64,000 nucleotides of DNA from JBFLYZ01 sp040756415. Its GTDB lineage: Bacteria; Bacteroidota; Bacteroidia; JADZBD01. The stretch covers positions 3,584 to 67,583 of the forward strand of contig JBFLYZ010000014.1 in NCBI GenBank assembly GCA_040756415.1, written 5' to 3'. Of this stretch, positions 16,006-24,010 are shown piece after piece. The position numbers were made by a program, and so were the translations under genes. Below the pieces are notes generated by a model. It was not told the origin of the DNA, did no database searches, and was given only the letters and a program-made list of their open reading frames with translations. The first letter of the stretch is position 1. The number at the start of each line of letters is the position of its first letter.

Positions 16006-19000
16006 CTCAAACCTGATCGTGCGGCTGTACTGGCCGCTGTGGATGTTCAGGAAATAAACCCCTTTGGGTGCATGCATGGGTACAGGCAGCTCGTTCCGGT
16101 GAGCGCTGAAGCTTATTTCCTGAATTACCTGCTGCCCGAGCACATTGGTAACGGTAACCGTTACGGTAGCCGGTGCGGGCAGATCGAAATGCAGCGTGAG
16201 CAGGTTATCCCCGGTGCTCAGGCCGATATGCTGAAGCAGAGGCGTTTCAGGCAGGCCGGTGGTATTCACAACGGTGATCACAAAGGTGCTGGTATCGCTG
16301 CAATTGCCGTTCGAGGCGATGAGCGTGACCGTATAGGTGCCCGTGGACTGGTAATAATGCACGGGGTTGGCGCTGTTATCCGTCATGGAATTGTCGCCAA
16401 AGTTCCAGGTATATGAGCTGGCGCCCGAAGAGCTGTTGGTAAATGACACAAGGCCATTAGTATAGAGATCAGCGGTATCGTTGCTCGCTGAGAAAGATGC
16501 GGTAACTGGGGCAGGCTGATTGATCAGCGCGTTGGCCGAACCCGAGCACCCGTTCGCATCGCTCACGATAACCGCGTAGTTCCCAGGCGGCAGTCCGGAT
16601 AGGTTTTGCACAGTAGCTCCGTTCGACCAGGAGAAAGTATAAGTCGGGGTGCCGCCCGAGATCTGAAGCAGGAGGCTGCCGTCATTCATTCCATTGCATG
16701 AAACATCGGAAGGAAGGGGAGTGGCGATAAGCTGACCGGGCTGCGTGACCATAAAGGTATCGCTCACCATACCGCAAACGGAGCTGGCATCGATCACTTC
16801 GACCGTATATATCCCGGCAGTGAGGTTCATGAGCGTATCGGCCGTGCTGATGGCTGCGGAGGTTTGAAGAATATTTCCCAGCGAGTCTTTCCATACATAG
16901 GTCCAGGGGCCGCTGCCGTTACCCATTGCTATAGCGTAGCCAACGCTATCCCCGTAGCAGGTCACACCGAAGGTTTGTTTCTGGATGGGGGAAGAGATGT
17001 GAATTAGAAAACGCGGAGAGTAGCTGGTGTCGGATATAGAGAAGGTATAGGATGTGAAGGTCCTCAGATCGGTGGTGGTCCCGGTAAGCAGGTCTTCCAG
17101 CACCATGCAGGCGCTTAAGGGAAGGTTAGACAGGCTATCGCGGGTAATGGTATAGGTGCCGTTAGCTCCCACCAGAACACGCAGGGGTATGCTGATGCTG
17201 GTTCCGGGCATGGGAATGCTATTGATAGAATAATCCGAATTGTTCATTACCGTGGCAAGGTAGGGAGCGTTCGGGCCGCCATAAAGCTTATACGCGTCCA
17301 GTCCATTGTCAAAGCCATTGGTGGCCGAGGGATCGAAACGGATCACGGTCTGGTCCTGCAGATTATTGCCGTAAATATTCAATCCCAGGTTGTAGATCTG
17401 CTGGGTTTGCGCCATGCGCATGAAGGCCTGGTCGGTTGCCGATTTCACATTTTCTGTCATCGATAAAGCGGGGCCTGCGGCATTGGCCTGTATCCAGAAA
17501 CCTTGTGTGGAGGGAATGACGCTGGTACCCCCGTTCGTTCCTATGCCAGCGATATAGCTGGCGAATTGCTGAAGGTTGGGGTTCCACACGTAGATGGCGT
17601 TGTTAAGACTGGTCTTGGTCCACCCCACCGCATCCCAGTCGATGGAAGAGGGGTAGGGGTTGGATACCAGGTTCCAGCCGTCATTCAGCGGGTTGCCGCT
17701 GTTGGAATAGGTAAGGCCCGGGAAAGTGAAATTGAACTTGTTGGGAACACCGGTAACATCAATGGTAATGGGAGCCGGCCCCACATAGCAATAGAACCCC
17801 ACACCGAGGGTAAGCGGGTTGCTTATATTGGTGGCCCATACGAACCCCGAATCTTTATCGTCATATGGCGGTACGACAAGTGTTTCGTTATAGGTCATGA
17901 CCGATACCCAGCCGAAGTTGGGATAATCGGAACCCGTGAAGCCGGCCATAATAAAATCATCGTTCCACGAAGCGAGGGTTTGCCCTGTTATGCAGGTGCC
18001 GAGCATGCGCCAGTCGGTAGTTGCCCCCGAGGGAATGAAGCGCTGCATGGTGATGTTGCCTGCGATATTGCCTGTGGCGGGTATGGCGGCTATCCTACCG
18101 GTTCCTGAAGCATTCGACAGGATGGTAAATATCTGGCCGGTAGTGGTGAATATGCCATTCGTCACCGTAAGCGAACCCTGGAGGTTCTGCGCGCTGGTGA
18201 TGCTCACCCCGGCTGCATTATTGATCGTAAGGTTGTAAAAAGTGGTTATGGCGGTTCCGCCAATGGTCTGCGCGGCTGTTCCGCTCATGAGCACCGTGCT
18301 GGTCTGGGCGTTAAAGGTGCCGTTGTTGGTCCAGGTGGTATTGACATCAATGGTGAAGCTGCTACCGTCCAGGACAGCCCCGCTATTGATGGTCAGCGAT
18401 GCGTTGGTGGTAATATTGCTGGCAAGGGTCTTGATGCCGCCATTGGAAAATACCAGGTGGTTGAAGGTTTCGCCCCCCGTCCTGGAGATGCTTTGAGGCG
18501 ATGTGCCGTTGAAGGTTACGGTAGCTGTTCCCGTACGGGGATTGAAGCTGCCTGTGCTGGACCAGTTGCCTCCCACCGTAAGGTCGTTGAAGGGGCTGGA
18601 TACATCAAAGGTGCTGCTGATGGTAACATCTCCATTCACGATCACGTCAGAAACGAGCGATTTGGTTCCGGAACCCGAGAGCGTAAGGTGATGGTAGGCG
18701 GTGAGCGGGGCCCTCACCGTTTGGTTGCCGGCAAAATTATAGTTCACGGTATTGCCCGCTCCGGAAGGATCGAAGGTAGCGACCGAAAAAGTGACGGTAG
18801 AAGCGTTATAGTTCAGCGTGCCGCTGCCCTGCGCCCATGTTCCCGGGCCCGAAATGCGATTATTGATATTCACCGTTCCGTTATTCGTATACGAACCGGT
18901 TACAGAGACAATACCGGGAAAGGTGAGGGCATTGCTTCCGCTGATGGTCTTGGCCGTTCCCGATAGCGTATAAGTTCCGGTATTGGCGGTGAACGTTCCG

Positions 19001-19779
19001 TTGTTGACGATGTTCCCGGCAATGTTCCAGTCTTCCACAACGGCACAGTTCCAGGTGCCGTTTACCGTCAGGTCGGCTATGTTCCGCGTGCCGTTAGCGC
19101 TGGTGATATTGAGGGTAGATCCGATGATTGACGGACCGGTAAAGTTCAGGTTGGCGTTGGCCAGGGTATTGGTTCCGCTGGATACGTTGAAGGTACCCGG
19201 GATCGTGAATATGCCGTTGCTTGATCCGGAAATAGTCGCGCCCATCATGGTAAACGTGCCGTTAATGGTATATGTCTCGGCCGCGGAACTGTTCCATAAG
19301 CTTCCGCTGTTCATGACCACGTTCTGGAAGACCTTGTTCCCAAGCGTGTTATTGAACGTAATGGTGCCGGAAATGGTGGCCGTAGCGTTCGAAAGCAGGT
19401 TGCAGTTTCCAACCGTGGCAGTGGCTCCGGCAGGAACGATCAGCGGACCATTCACATTTAGCGTTCCTGTACTGAGAAAGCCAAAAATAATGCTGCCGTT
19501 ATTGAGCCGTAGCCCGCCCGCCCCCACATTGGTGGTCCTTACCTGGTTCCAGTAGATAATACCGTTCACCGTCAGCGAAAGGCAATTGCCCGAATTGCCG
19601 TTCATATTGATAAAATGGCCGGCCTGTACAATCACGTCATCTCCTGGTCCTGGCGCTCCCATGGGCGACCAGGTAACGGCAGCCTGCCAGTTACCGCTGG
19701 CGGTACTGGTCTTCAATACGGCAGAAGCATCCAGGACTATTCCTAAGAAGAAGCACAAAAGGATGAGCAGATCCTTCAT
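16000..19779 (-). CDS. Giant T9SS surface protein with beta-strand repeats, SprB repeats and a PKD domain
   Basis: 1259 residues. A signal peptide (MKDLLILLCFFLGIVLDASA) is followed by a region opening with ASGNWQAAVTWSPMGAPGPG, as in G8-type or beta-helix proteins. About 600 residues of short Thr/Asn/Gly-rich repeats then read 'VNGTW', 'GSNTLTFPG' and 'NNGTFNAQTSTV', consistent with a right-handed beta-helix. Near 930-1080 are SprB-like repeats (VSCNGMNDGSLLLQISGGTP). A PKD domain follows (SSYTWNFGDNSMTDNSANPV), and a T9SS type A sorting domain ends the protein (KGVYFLNIHSGQYSRTIRFE). It is probably an adhesin or extracellular matrix protein. No catalytic domain is apparent. Confidence 0.85.
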   Translation of the reverse strand: MKDLLILLCFFLGIVLDASAVLKTSTASGNWQAAVTWSPMGAPGPGDDVIVQAGHFINMNGNSGNCLSLTVNGIIYWNQVRTTNVGAGGLRLNNGSIIFGFLSTGTLNVNGPLIVPAGATATVGNCNLLSNATATISGTITFNNTLGNKVFQNVVMNSGSLWNSSAAETYTINGTFTMMGATISGSSNGIFTIPGTFNVSSGTNTLANANLNFTGPSIIGSTLNITSANGTRNIADLTVNGTWNCAVVEDWNIAGNIVNNGTFTANTGTYTLSGTAKTISGSNALTFPGIVSVTGSYTNNGTVNINNRISGPGTWAQGSGTLNYNASTVTFSVATFDPSGAGNTVNYNFAGNQTVRAPLTAYHHLTLSGSGTKSLVSDVIVNGDVTISSTFDVSSPFNDLTVGGNWSSTGSFNPRTGTATVTFNGTSPQSISRTGGETFNHLVFSNGGIKTLASNITTNASLTINSGAVLDGSSFTIDVNTTWTNNGTFNAQTSTVLMSGTAAQTIGGTAITTFYNLTINNAAGVSITSAQNLQGSLTVTNGIFTTTGQIFTILSNASGTGRIAAIPATGNIAGNITMQRFIPSGATTDWRMLGTCITGQTLASWNDDFIMAGFTGSDYPNFGWVSVMTYNETLVVPPYDDKDSGFVWATNISNPLTLGVGFYCYVGPAPITIDVTGVPNKFNFTFPGLTYSNSGNPLNDGWNLVSNPYPSSIDWDAVGWTKTSLNNAIYVWNPNLQQFASYIAGIGTNGGTSVIPSTQGFWIQANAAGPALSMTENVKSATDQAFMRMAQTQQIYNLGLNIYGNNLQDQTVIRFDPSATNGFDNGLDAYKLYGGPNAPYLATVMNNSDYSINSIPMPGTSISIPLRVLVGANGTYTITRDSLSNLPLSACMVLEDLLTGTTTDLRTFTSYTFSISDTSYSPRFLIHISSPIQKQTFGVTCYGDSVGYAIAMGNGSGPWTYVWKDSLGNILQTSAAISTADTLMNLTAGIYTVEVIDASSVCGMVSDTFMVTQPGQLIATPLPSDVSCNGMNDGSLLLQISGGTPTYTFSWSNGATVQNLSGLPPGNYAVIVSDANGCSGSANALINQPAPVTASFSASNDTADLYTNGLVSFTNSSSGASSYTWNFGDNSMTDNSANPVHYYQSTGTYTVTLIASNGNCSDTSTFVITVVNTTGLPETPLLQHIGLSTGDNLLTLHFDLPAPATVTVTVTNVLGQQVIQEISFSAHRNELPVPMHAPKGVYFLNIHSGQYSRTIRFEL

Positions 19780-20125
19780 CTGGCAGGGGCGTTGTATACT
19801 GGTTCAGCGGGCTCCCGAGGGCACACTATACCGAATATATGCGAATCTACAAAAAACCATGTAGTATCCAAACCTGTGATACGACTTTTAGACTAATAGG
19901 TTGCTTTTACGGTACAAATACAGGCCCCTGGAAGTGAACAGGCGTTCGTTTAAGGGATTTGGTCGACCCGAATATGGCCTTGGCTGGATAAAAAGTGGTC
20001 ATGACTATTCTTTTGTCCTTTTCAACTAATATTTCGGGGCTTCTGCTTTACCCGGCAGTAGTTTTACCGCGGGAATTGTTTTTAATAATCTTCTATAAAA
20101 ACGCATTAAACTCTCTACAACCGAA
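19780..20125. other. Intergenic stretch without a confident gene
   Basis: About 345 bases between the divergent giant surface protein and the first CBS gene. On the minus strand TATATTCG (19832-19839), one mismatch from the promoter consensus, could serve the surface protein. A 42-codon hydrophobic ORF (20001-20129) overlaps the CBS start codon as ATGA but has no other support. Nothing else is recognised. Confidence 0.4.
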
Positions 20126-20611
20126 ATGAAGAAAGTGAATGAAATCATGATCGACTCGCCCTTTTATTGTGAAGCCGGTGAGTCGCTTCTGGCGGTGGCC
20201 AGGCAGATGTCTGCGGCAAGCGTCAGTTCCATACCCGTTGTGAATGCGCATAATAAAGTGATCGGGATGATCCGCGACAGGGATATCTGCGTGGTGTTTT
20301 CGGATGAGTCGAGCTATCCGCTTTCAGAGCGCACGGTCGAGGATGCGATGAGCCAGGAGGTATATACCTGCACGCCCGAAGATAATCTTGATACGGTGCT
20401 CAAGGCTATGCGGCTGAACAGGGTCGGGCAATTGGTAGTGGTCGATGAGCAAGAACGGCTGGCCGGTATCGTTACCCTGAGCACGGTGGTCAAGCGGTTA
20501 TATGGCTCGAATGAGACCCAGATCCAGTACACGGGAAGCGAGAATATACTCAAGACCCTGTATTCGCTGGCTGACCGCAATATGAAAGAGTATGTTTCGG
20601 TTACGATATGA
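20126..20611 (+). CDS. CBS-domain pair protein (paralogue 1)
   Basis: 161 residues consisting of two CBS motifs, about 8-65 (MIDSPFYCEAGESLLAVARQ; SIPVVNAHNKVIGMIRDRDI) and 78-130 (VYTCTPEDNLDTVLKAMRLN; GQLVVVDEQERLAGIVTLST), with a 25-residue C-terminal tail (ENILKTLYSLADRNMKEYVS). No other domain is attached. Such stand-alone Bateman modules bind adenosyl nucleotides and regulate a partner. The paralogue at 21176 shares the same tail, which is therefore probably part of the function. The three-gene run CBS, Trp-repeat protein, CBS suggests a small regulatory group. Confidence 0.9.
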   Translation: MKKVNEIMIDSPFYCEAGESLLAVARQMSAASVSSIPVVNAHNKVIGMIRDRDICVVFSDESSYPLSERTVEDAMSQEVYTCTPEDNLDTVLKAMRLNRVGQLVVVDEQERLAGIVTLSTVVKRLYGSNETQIQYTGSENILKTLYSLADRNMKEYVSVTI

Positions 20612-20630
20612 AATTTTCCTGGTCGGAAAG

Positions 20631-20670
20631 TAAATTCCCTTTATCGCCCCGTAAGGCGAGGGGAATTTTA
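20631..20670 (+). repeat. Two-tier hairpin between the first CBS gene and the Trp-repeat gene
   Basis: Outer arms TAAATTCCC (20631-20639) and GGGAATTTTA (20661-20670) pair with one extra T; inner arms TCGCC (20644-20648) and GGCGA (20655-20659) pair across a six-base loop. There is no downstream T tract, so this is more likely an mRNA-processing or stability element, or an attenuator, than a classical terminator. Confidence 0.4.
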
Positions 20671-20697
20671 CCATGAAGAAGGTAAAAAGAATGTAAG

Positions 20698-21126
20698 ATG
20701 AAAAGGACATTTTGGATCGCTGTGCTTGTAGCCGCGGTGTTTGCGACCATCCTGGCCATACAGGTGCTTAAGTCAGATCCGCCAGCGGATGCTACTCTTG
20801 CAACCGCCAGCATTCAGCAGAACGATAAATGGGTGCTCTCGGTGGAGAACAAGTGGCTGGGTGGCGATAATTCCTGGTACCGGTACGATTCAAGGGATAC
20901 GGTGCTGCTTAGAACAAAGGATAATCAGCTCTGGGAGCGTGTAAAGGACGGTACCTGGCAGGATATGGAGGGTAACTGGCTGAGAATAAGCAATAAAAGA
21001 TTGATATGGTCGATAGACGCTGGAAAGACCTGGACAGAAGTGCCTAATGGAAAGTGGCAATCGGGCGATGGGGCCTGGTACCGTTTTAACCAGGATTGGG
21101 CGCTGATGGTCAAAACGGCCAGGTAA
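20698..21126 (+). CDS. Membrane-anchored protein with three Trp-rich repeats, unknown function
   Basis: 142 residues. The N-terminus is a signal anchor (about 5-23, FWIAVLVAAVFATILAIQVL). The exposed part carries three related units built around a Trp, an Asp/Gly turn and a Trp-Tyr/Leu-Arg: KWLGGDNSWYRYD (about 52-64), TWQDMEGNWLRIS (about 87-99) and KWQSGDGAWYRFN (about 121-133). The regular spacing of about 35 residues indicates a small repeat fold, perhaps a sugar- or peptide-binding beta module. I do not recognise the family. It lies between two CBS-domain paralogues on the same strand. Confidence 0.65.
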   Translation: MKRTFWIAVLVAAVFATILAIQVLKSDPPADATLATASIQQNDKWVLSVENKWLGGDNSWYRYDSRDTVLLRTKDNQLWERVKDGTWQDMEGNWLRISNKRLIWSIDAGKTWTEVPNGKWQSGDGAWYRFNQDWALMVKTAR

Positions 21127-21175
21127 CGGTAAGCCCTGTGACGTGCTATATACAGGGCACAACGAACAAGTAAAA

Positions 21176-21658
21176 ATGAAAAAAGTAAAGGAAGTGATGA
21201 TCGATTCACCGTTCTATTGCCTGGGACGCGAATCCCTGCAACTGGTAGCAAAGCAGATGTCGGCAGCCAATATCAACTCGCTGCCTGTTGTGGATAAGAA
21301 CAATAAAGTGATCGGTATCCTTGGCGAGCTGGATATATGCATGGCCTTCTCGGACGAGAAGAACTATCCTTTGTCCGATCTGCTGGTGGAAAACGCTATG
21401 CAGCGCGAGGTGTTTACCTGCTCGCCCGATGACAATCTTGCCGATGCGCTGCGGATGATGCGCGAAAACCGCGTGGGACGGCTGGTGGTGGAGGAAGAGG
21501 AAACGCTCATAGGCATTATTACGCTGGCCCAGGTCGTGAAAAAGCTGTATGGTACCAACGAGGAGTCCATGCAAGATACCGGTAAGGAGAATGTATTGAA
21601 AACCTTATATACGCTGGCGGAGAACAAACCGAAGGAGTTTACTTCGGTGTCAGTTTAA
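21176..21658 (+). CDS. CBS-domain pair protein (paralogue 2)
   Basis: 160 residues from the ATG at 21176; a start eleven codons earlier is rejected because the paralogue begins at the same MKKV position. Two CBS motifs (MIDSPFYCLGRESLQLVAKQ with SLPVVDKNNKVIGILGELDI, and VFTCSPDDNLADALRMMREN with GRLVVEEEETLIGIITLAQV) are followed by the shared tail ENVLKTLYTLAENKPKEF. It resembles paralogue 1 along its whole length and arose by duplication. It is followed by a strong terminator. Confidence 0.9.
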   Translation: MKKVKEVMIDSPFYCLGRESLQLVAKQMSAANINSLPVVDKNNKVIGILGELDICMAFSDEKNYPLSDLLVENAMQREVFTCSPDDNLADALRMMRENRVGRLVVEEEETLIGIITLAQVVKKLYGTNEESMQDTGKENVLKTLYTLAENKPKEFTSVSV

Positions 21659-21674
21659 TTGCAGGCATAAAAAC

Positions 21675-21704
21675 AAAAAGGTCCCGCTTAAGCGGGACCT
21701 TTTT
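21675..21704. terminator. Rho-independent terminator between convergent CBS and protease genes
   Basis: A perfect stem AAAAAGGTCCCGC / GCGGGACCTTTTT with a TTAA loop. A-rich and T-rich flanks on both sides let it act on both strands. Confidence 0.85.
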
Positions 21705-21720
21705 GCTTTGACAGAACGGT

Positions 21721-23871
21721 TTAGTTCGTAATGCTCAGCTTCTGTGCCGAGTAGCTCGACCCGTTCGATATTTTGACCATGTACATACCGGCCTTAAGGT
21801 TAAGCGCATTTTTATCGATGCTTACCACCTTATCGCCAGCGGTCTGGTTCTGCTTATTCACGATCAGCACCTCTCTTCCAAGCATGTCGATCATGCTGAT
21901 GGTGATGTTCTCATCGTTAACCAGGGTATAGGCGATGTTGATTAGGTCTCCGCCCTTTGAAGGGTTAGGATACACGTTGAGCCCGAAATTGTAGTTCTGT
22001 ATCTCGCTCTCTCCCACGCCCACACCGTTGATATTGATGTCATCGATATAGATGTTATTGGGCGAGCTGCCGGTGGTATACTGGAACTTGAAGCGCACGT
22101 TGGCTACCTGCACCTGGCTGGGTAGGGTAACGGTTGCCGTTTGCCAGTGGCTGGGCGAGCTGGGCACAAAGAAGCCCTGCGAATAGCCAGCCGTACACAG
22201 GTTGGCGCCCGTAATGGTCTGGCGCAGTATCCAGGTCACACCGCAATCTACAGAGGTATACACCCTGAGGGTTTCGTCAACGACAAAGGTGTTGATACCC
22301 GAAGAAGCAGCCGCATACTTATAAGTAAGGGTCATGCCGCTGGTAGAGGAGAGGTTGTAAGAAGGAGTGATCACCTCATCCACCACATAGTTATCCTCGC
22401 CAAAGCTGTTCACCATGATGCTGTTGCTGCCGGTGTAGCCTGCGCTTGAGCTCTGCTGCCACTTCGACATATTCTGCTCGTCATTGATCACGATCCATTG
22501 CTGTGCGAAGTTGCTGTTCTCGAAGCTTTCTGAAGGGCCGCCAAAGTAATCGTACCAGGGCGGGCTAACAAAAATGAGGTTATGCTTGTAGCAAGTATCG
22601 CTTCCCGCGCTGTTGGTAACAGTGAGCCATACATGCTGCCATCCCCAGGTGCTGAAGGTAACGGTGGGGCTGGCGGCCGTTGAAGTGGCCGGAGTGCCGT
22701 TTGTGAAGGTCCACACCCTGCTGGTAACAGGAGCTCTCCAGGAGCGGTCGGTAAAGGTCACCGTTCCTCCCTGGCAGATAAAGTACCTGTTGGGCGTGAA
22801 GTCAGCCACCGGGATACAGGTGGGAGGATTGGCCTGCGAGGCTGAATCCGATCCTGTGGCCAGGAGGTTGGCCGGCTTCCAGAGGTTGTTGCGGGAGGCT
22901 ACAGCGCTTTGCAGGGTTGCCCACATGGCATCGCGCTGCCCGTTGGTGAACATTTTTGAACAATAAGAATATTCCATGAAATTCTCTACGTTCTCGGGAA
23001 CAGTATCGGGAGGCTGGTTCTGCAAGGCGCAGAAAGACCAGTTAACACCGAAGGCACCGGGAGCGGGGCAAGTAACATACCCTTTTGTAGGGGGAGTATC
23101 GGCAATACCATCGTCACCGCAGGCCACATTGGGGCTGTTATTGCTGCCCCAGGTATGCGACAGGCTCAGATAATGGCCGATCTCGTGGGTCAAAGCCCTG
23201 GATGTATTGGGAGCGCCAGTGCCGATGCTCCCTATGTAATCATGCAGGATAATGATGCCATCACGGGTATACAGGATCCCGGTAACAGCCGAAGGATAAT
23301 AAGCATAACCGGCAACGTTCGCATCACCAATGGTCTTCACCACCCATACGTTAAGGTACTTCGCCCTGTCCCATTGGTTGAGTTTGGCCTCGTCATTAGC
23401 CTGGTTGGTCTCGTGTGAATAGATGCGGTCGATACCGTTGGTGCAATTGCCTTCAGGATCTTTGGTGGGAAGGCGGAACTCGATCTTGCTGTCGGCCGCA
23501 ATGCTGTCGAAGCCCATCTGAATGGTAGAGGTATCCGCGTTCAGCTTGCGGAAGTCCTCGTTGAGAATGCTTACCGCATCAAGGATCTGCGCATCGCTGA
23601 TGTATTCTACGCCATACTGGTGTATGATGTGGAATACGATAGGGATGATATAGGTGGGCGCGGATTGCACATCGGGGTTCTGCTGCTTGAAGAGCAGGGC
23701 ATTCTGGCGGGAGTTGGCCAGCAGTTGTTCGTGCTCCTGCTGGAGGCCGGGGTACTGCTCGAACAGCTTATGCATCATCTCGTCCGTGCCGCAATTCAAT
23801 TGCGCATTGGCCTTTTGTGTTCCCAGCACAAGCAGTCCGCATGCGAGAAAAGTGTAGATCTTTTGTTTCAT
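21721..23871 (-). CDS. Secreted M43 (pappalysin/cytophagalysin) metalloprotease with PKD and T9SS sorting domains, copy 1
   Basis: 716 residues from the ATG at 23871, which gives a good signal peptide (MKQKIYTFLACGLLVLGTQK); the longer frame runs through the leader hairpin and promoter. The zinc motif is HEIGHYLSLSH (about 229-239), the M43 form of HExxHxxxxxH, and Cys residues around it (CGDDGIADTPP) are typical of cytophagalysins. A PKD-like domain follows (about 375-445, FTDRSWRAPVTSRVWTFTNG), then a jelly-roll module (SFENSNFAQQWIVINDE), and a T9SS type A domain ends the chain (LNVYPNPSKGGDLINI). It is an extracellular endopeptidase. It lies downstream of a close paralogue, separated by a terminator. 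Confidence 0.93.
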   Translation of the reverse strand: MKQKIYTFLACGLLVLGTQKANAQLNCGTDEMMHKLFEQYPGLQQEHEQLLANSRQNALLFKQQNPDVQSAPTYIIPIVFHIIHQYGVEYISDAQILDAVSILNEDFRKLNADTSTIQMGFDSIAADSKIEFRLPTKDPEGNCTNGIDRIYSHETNQANDEAKLNQWDRAKYLNVWVVKTIGDANVAGYAYYPSAVTGILYTRDGIIILHDYIGSIGTGAPNTSRALTHEIGHYLSLSHTWGSNNSPNVACGDDGIADTPPTKGYVTCPAPGAFGVNWSFCALQNQPPDTVPENVENFMEYSYCSKMFTNGQRDAMWATLQSAVASRNNLWKPANLLATGSDSASQANPPTCIPVADFTPNRYFICQGGTVTFTDRSWRAPVTSRVWTFTNGTPATSTAASPTVTFSTWGWQHVWLTVTNSAGSDTCYKHNLIFVSPPWYDYFGGPSESFENSNFAQQWIVINDEQNMSKWQQSSSAGYTGSNSIMVNSFGEDNYVVDEVITPSYNLSSTSGMTLTYKYAAASSGINTFVVDETLRVYTSVDCGVTWILRQTITGANLCTAGYSQGFFVPSSPSHWQTATVTLPSQVQVANVRFKFQYTTGSSPNNIYIDDININGVGVGESEIQNYNFGLNVYPNPSKGGDLINIAYTLVNDENITISMIDMLGREVLIVNKQNQTAGDKVVSIDKNALNLKAGMYMVKISNGSSYSAQKLSITN

Positions 23872-23889
23872 AGCTACTGTGTTTATTGG

Positions 23890-23915
23890 TTGATAAAACA
23901 GGGGATGTTTATCAA
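23890..23915 (-). promoter_or_regulatory. Leader inverted repeat upstream of M43 protease copy 1
   Basis: Arms TTGATAAAAC (23890-23899) and GTTTATCAA (23907-23915) flank a G-rich loop (AGGGGAT). The structure lies between the predicted transcript start (~23913) and the ATG at 23871, and recurs before copy 2 with the same arms and loop. It could be an RNA hairpin or a regulator-binding site. Confidence 0.5.
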
Positions 23916-23919
23916 GCAC

Positions 23920-23927
23920 CAAATATA
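23920..23927 (-). promoter_or_regulatory. Promoter of M43 protease copy 1 (TATATTTG with -33 TTTG)
   Basis: On the minus strand TATATTTG matches the -7 consensus, and TTTTG (plus-strand 23945-23949) lies 17 bases upstream as the -33 element. Confidence 0.6.
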
Positions 23928-23971
23928 GGGAAATTTTAATTCGTCAAAACACAAAATTACCGGGTCTGTAA

Positions 23972-24001
23972 AAACCCCCTCCTGTTCACGGGAGGGGGTT
24001 T
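23972..24001 (-). terminator. Terminator after M43 protease copy 2
   Basis: Stem AAACCCCCTCC / GGAGGGGGTTT with an eight-base loop (23983-23990); on the minus strand it is followed by T residues, ten bases after the stop codon of the upstream protease. Confidence 0.75.
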
Positions 24002-24010
24002 ACGGTTCAT

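Noticed and set aside
20001..20129. A 42-codon hydrophobic ORF overlapping the first CBS start codon as ATGA
   Set aside because: The overlap is tempting, but composition is ordinary, no start signal is visible, and it would occupy the promoter region of the CBS gene.
20673..20697. An ATG followed by codons like the start of the CBS genes (MKKVKRM, then stop)
   Set aside because: Only seven codons; Lys-rich starts are common, so a decayed third CBS copy cannot be supported.
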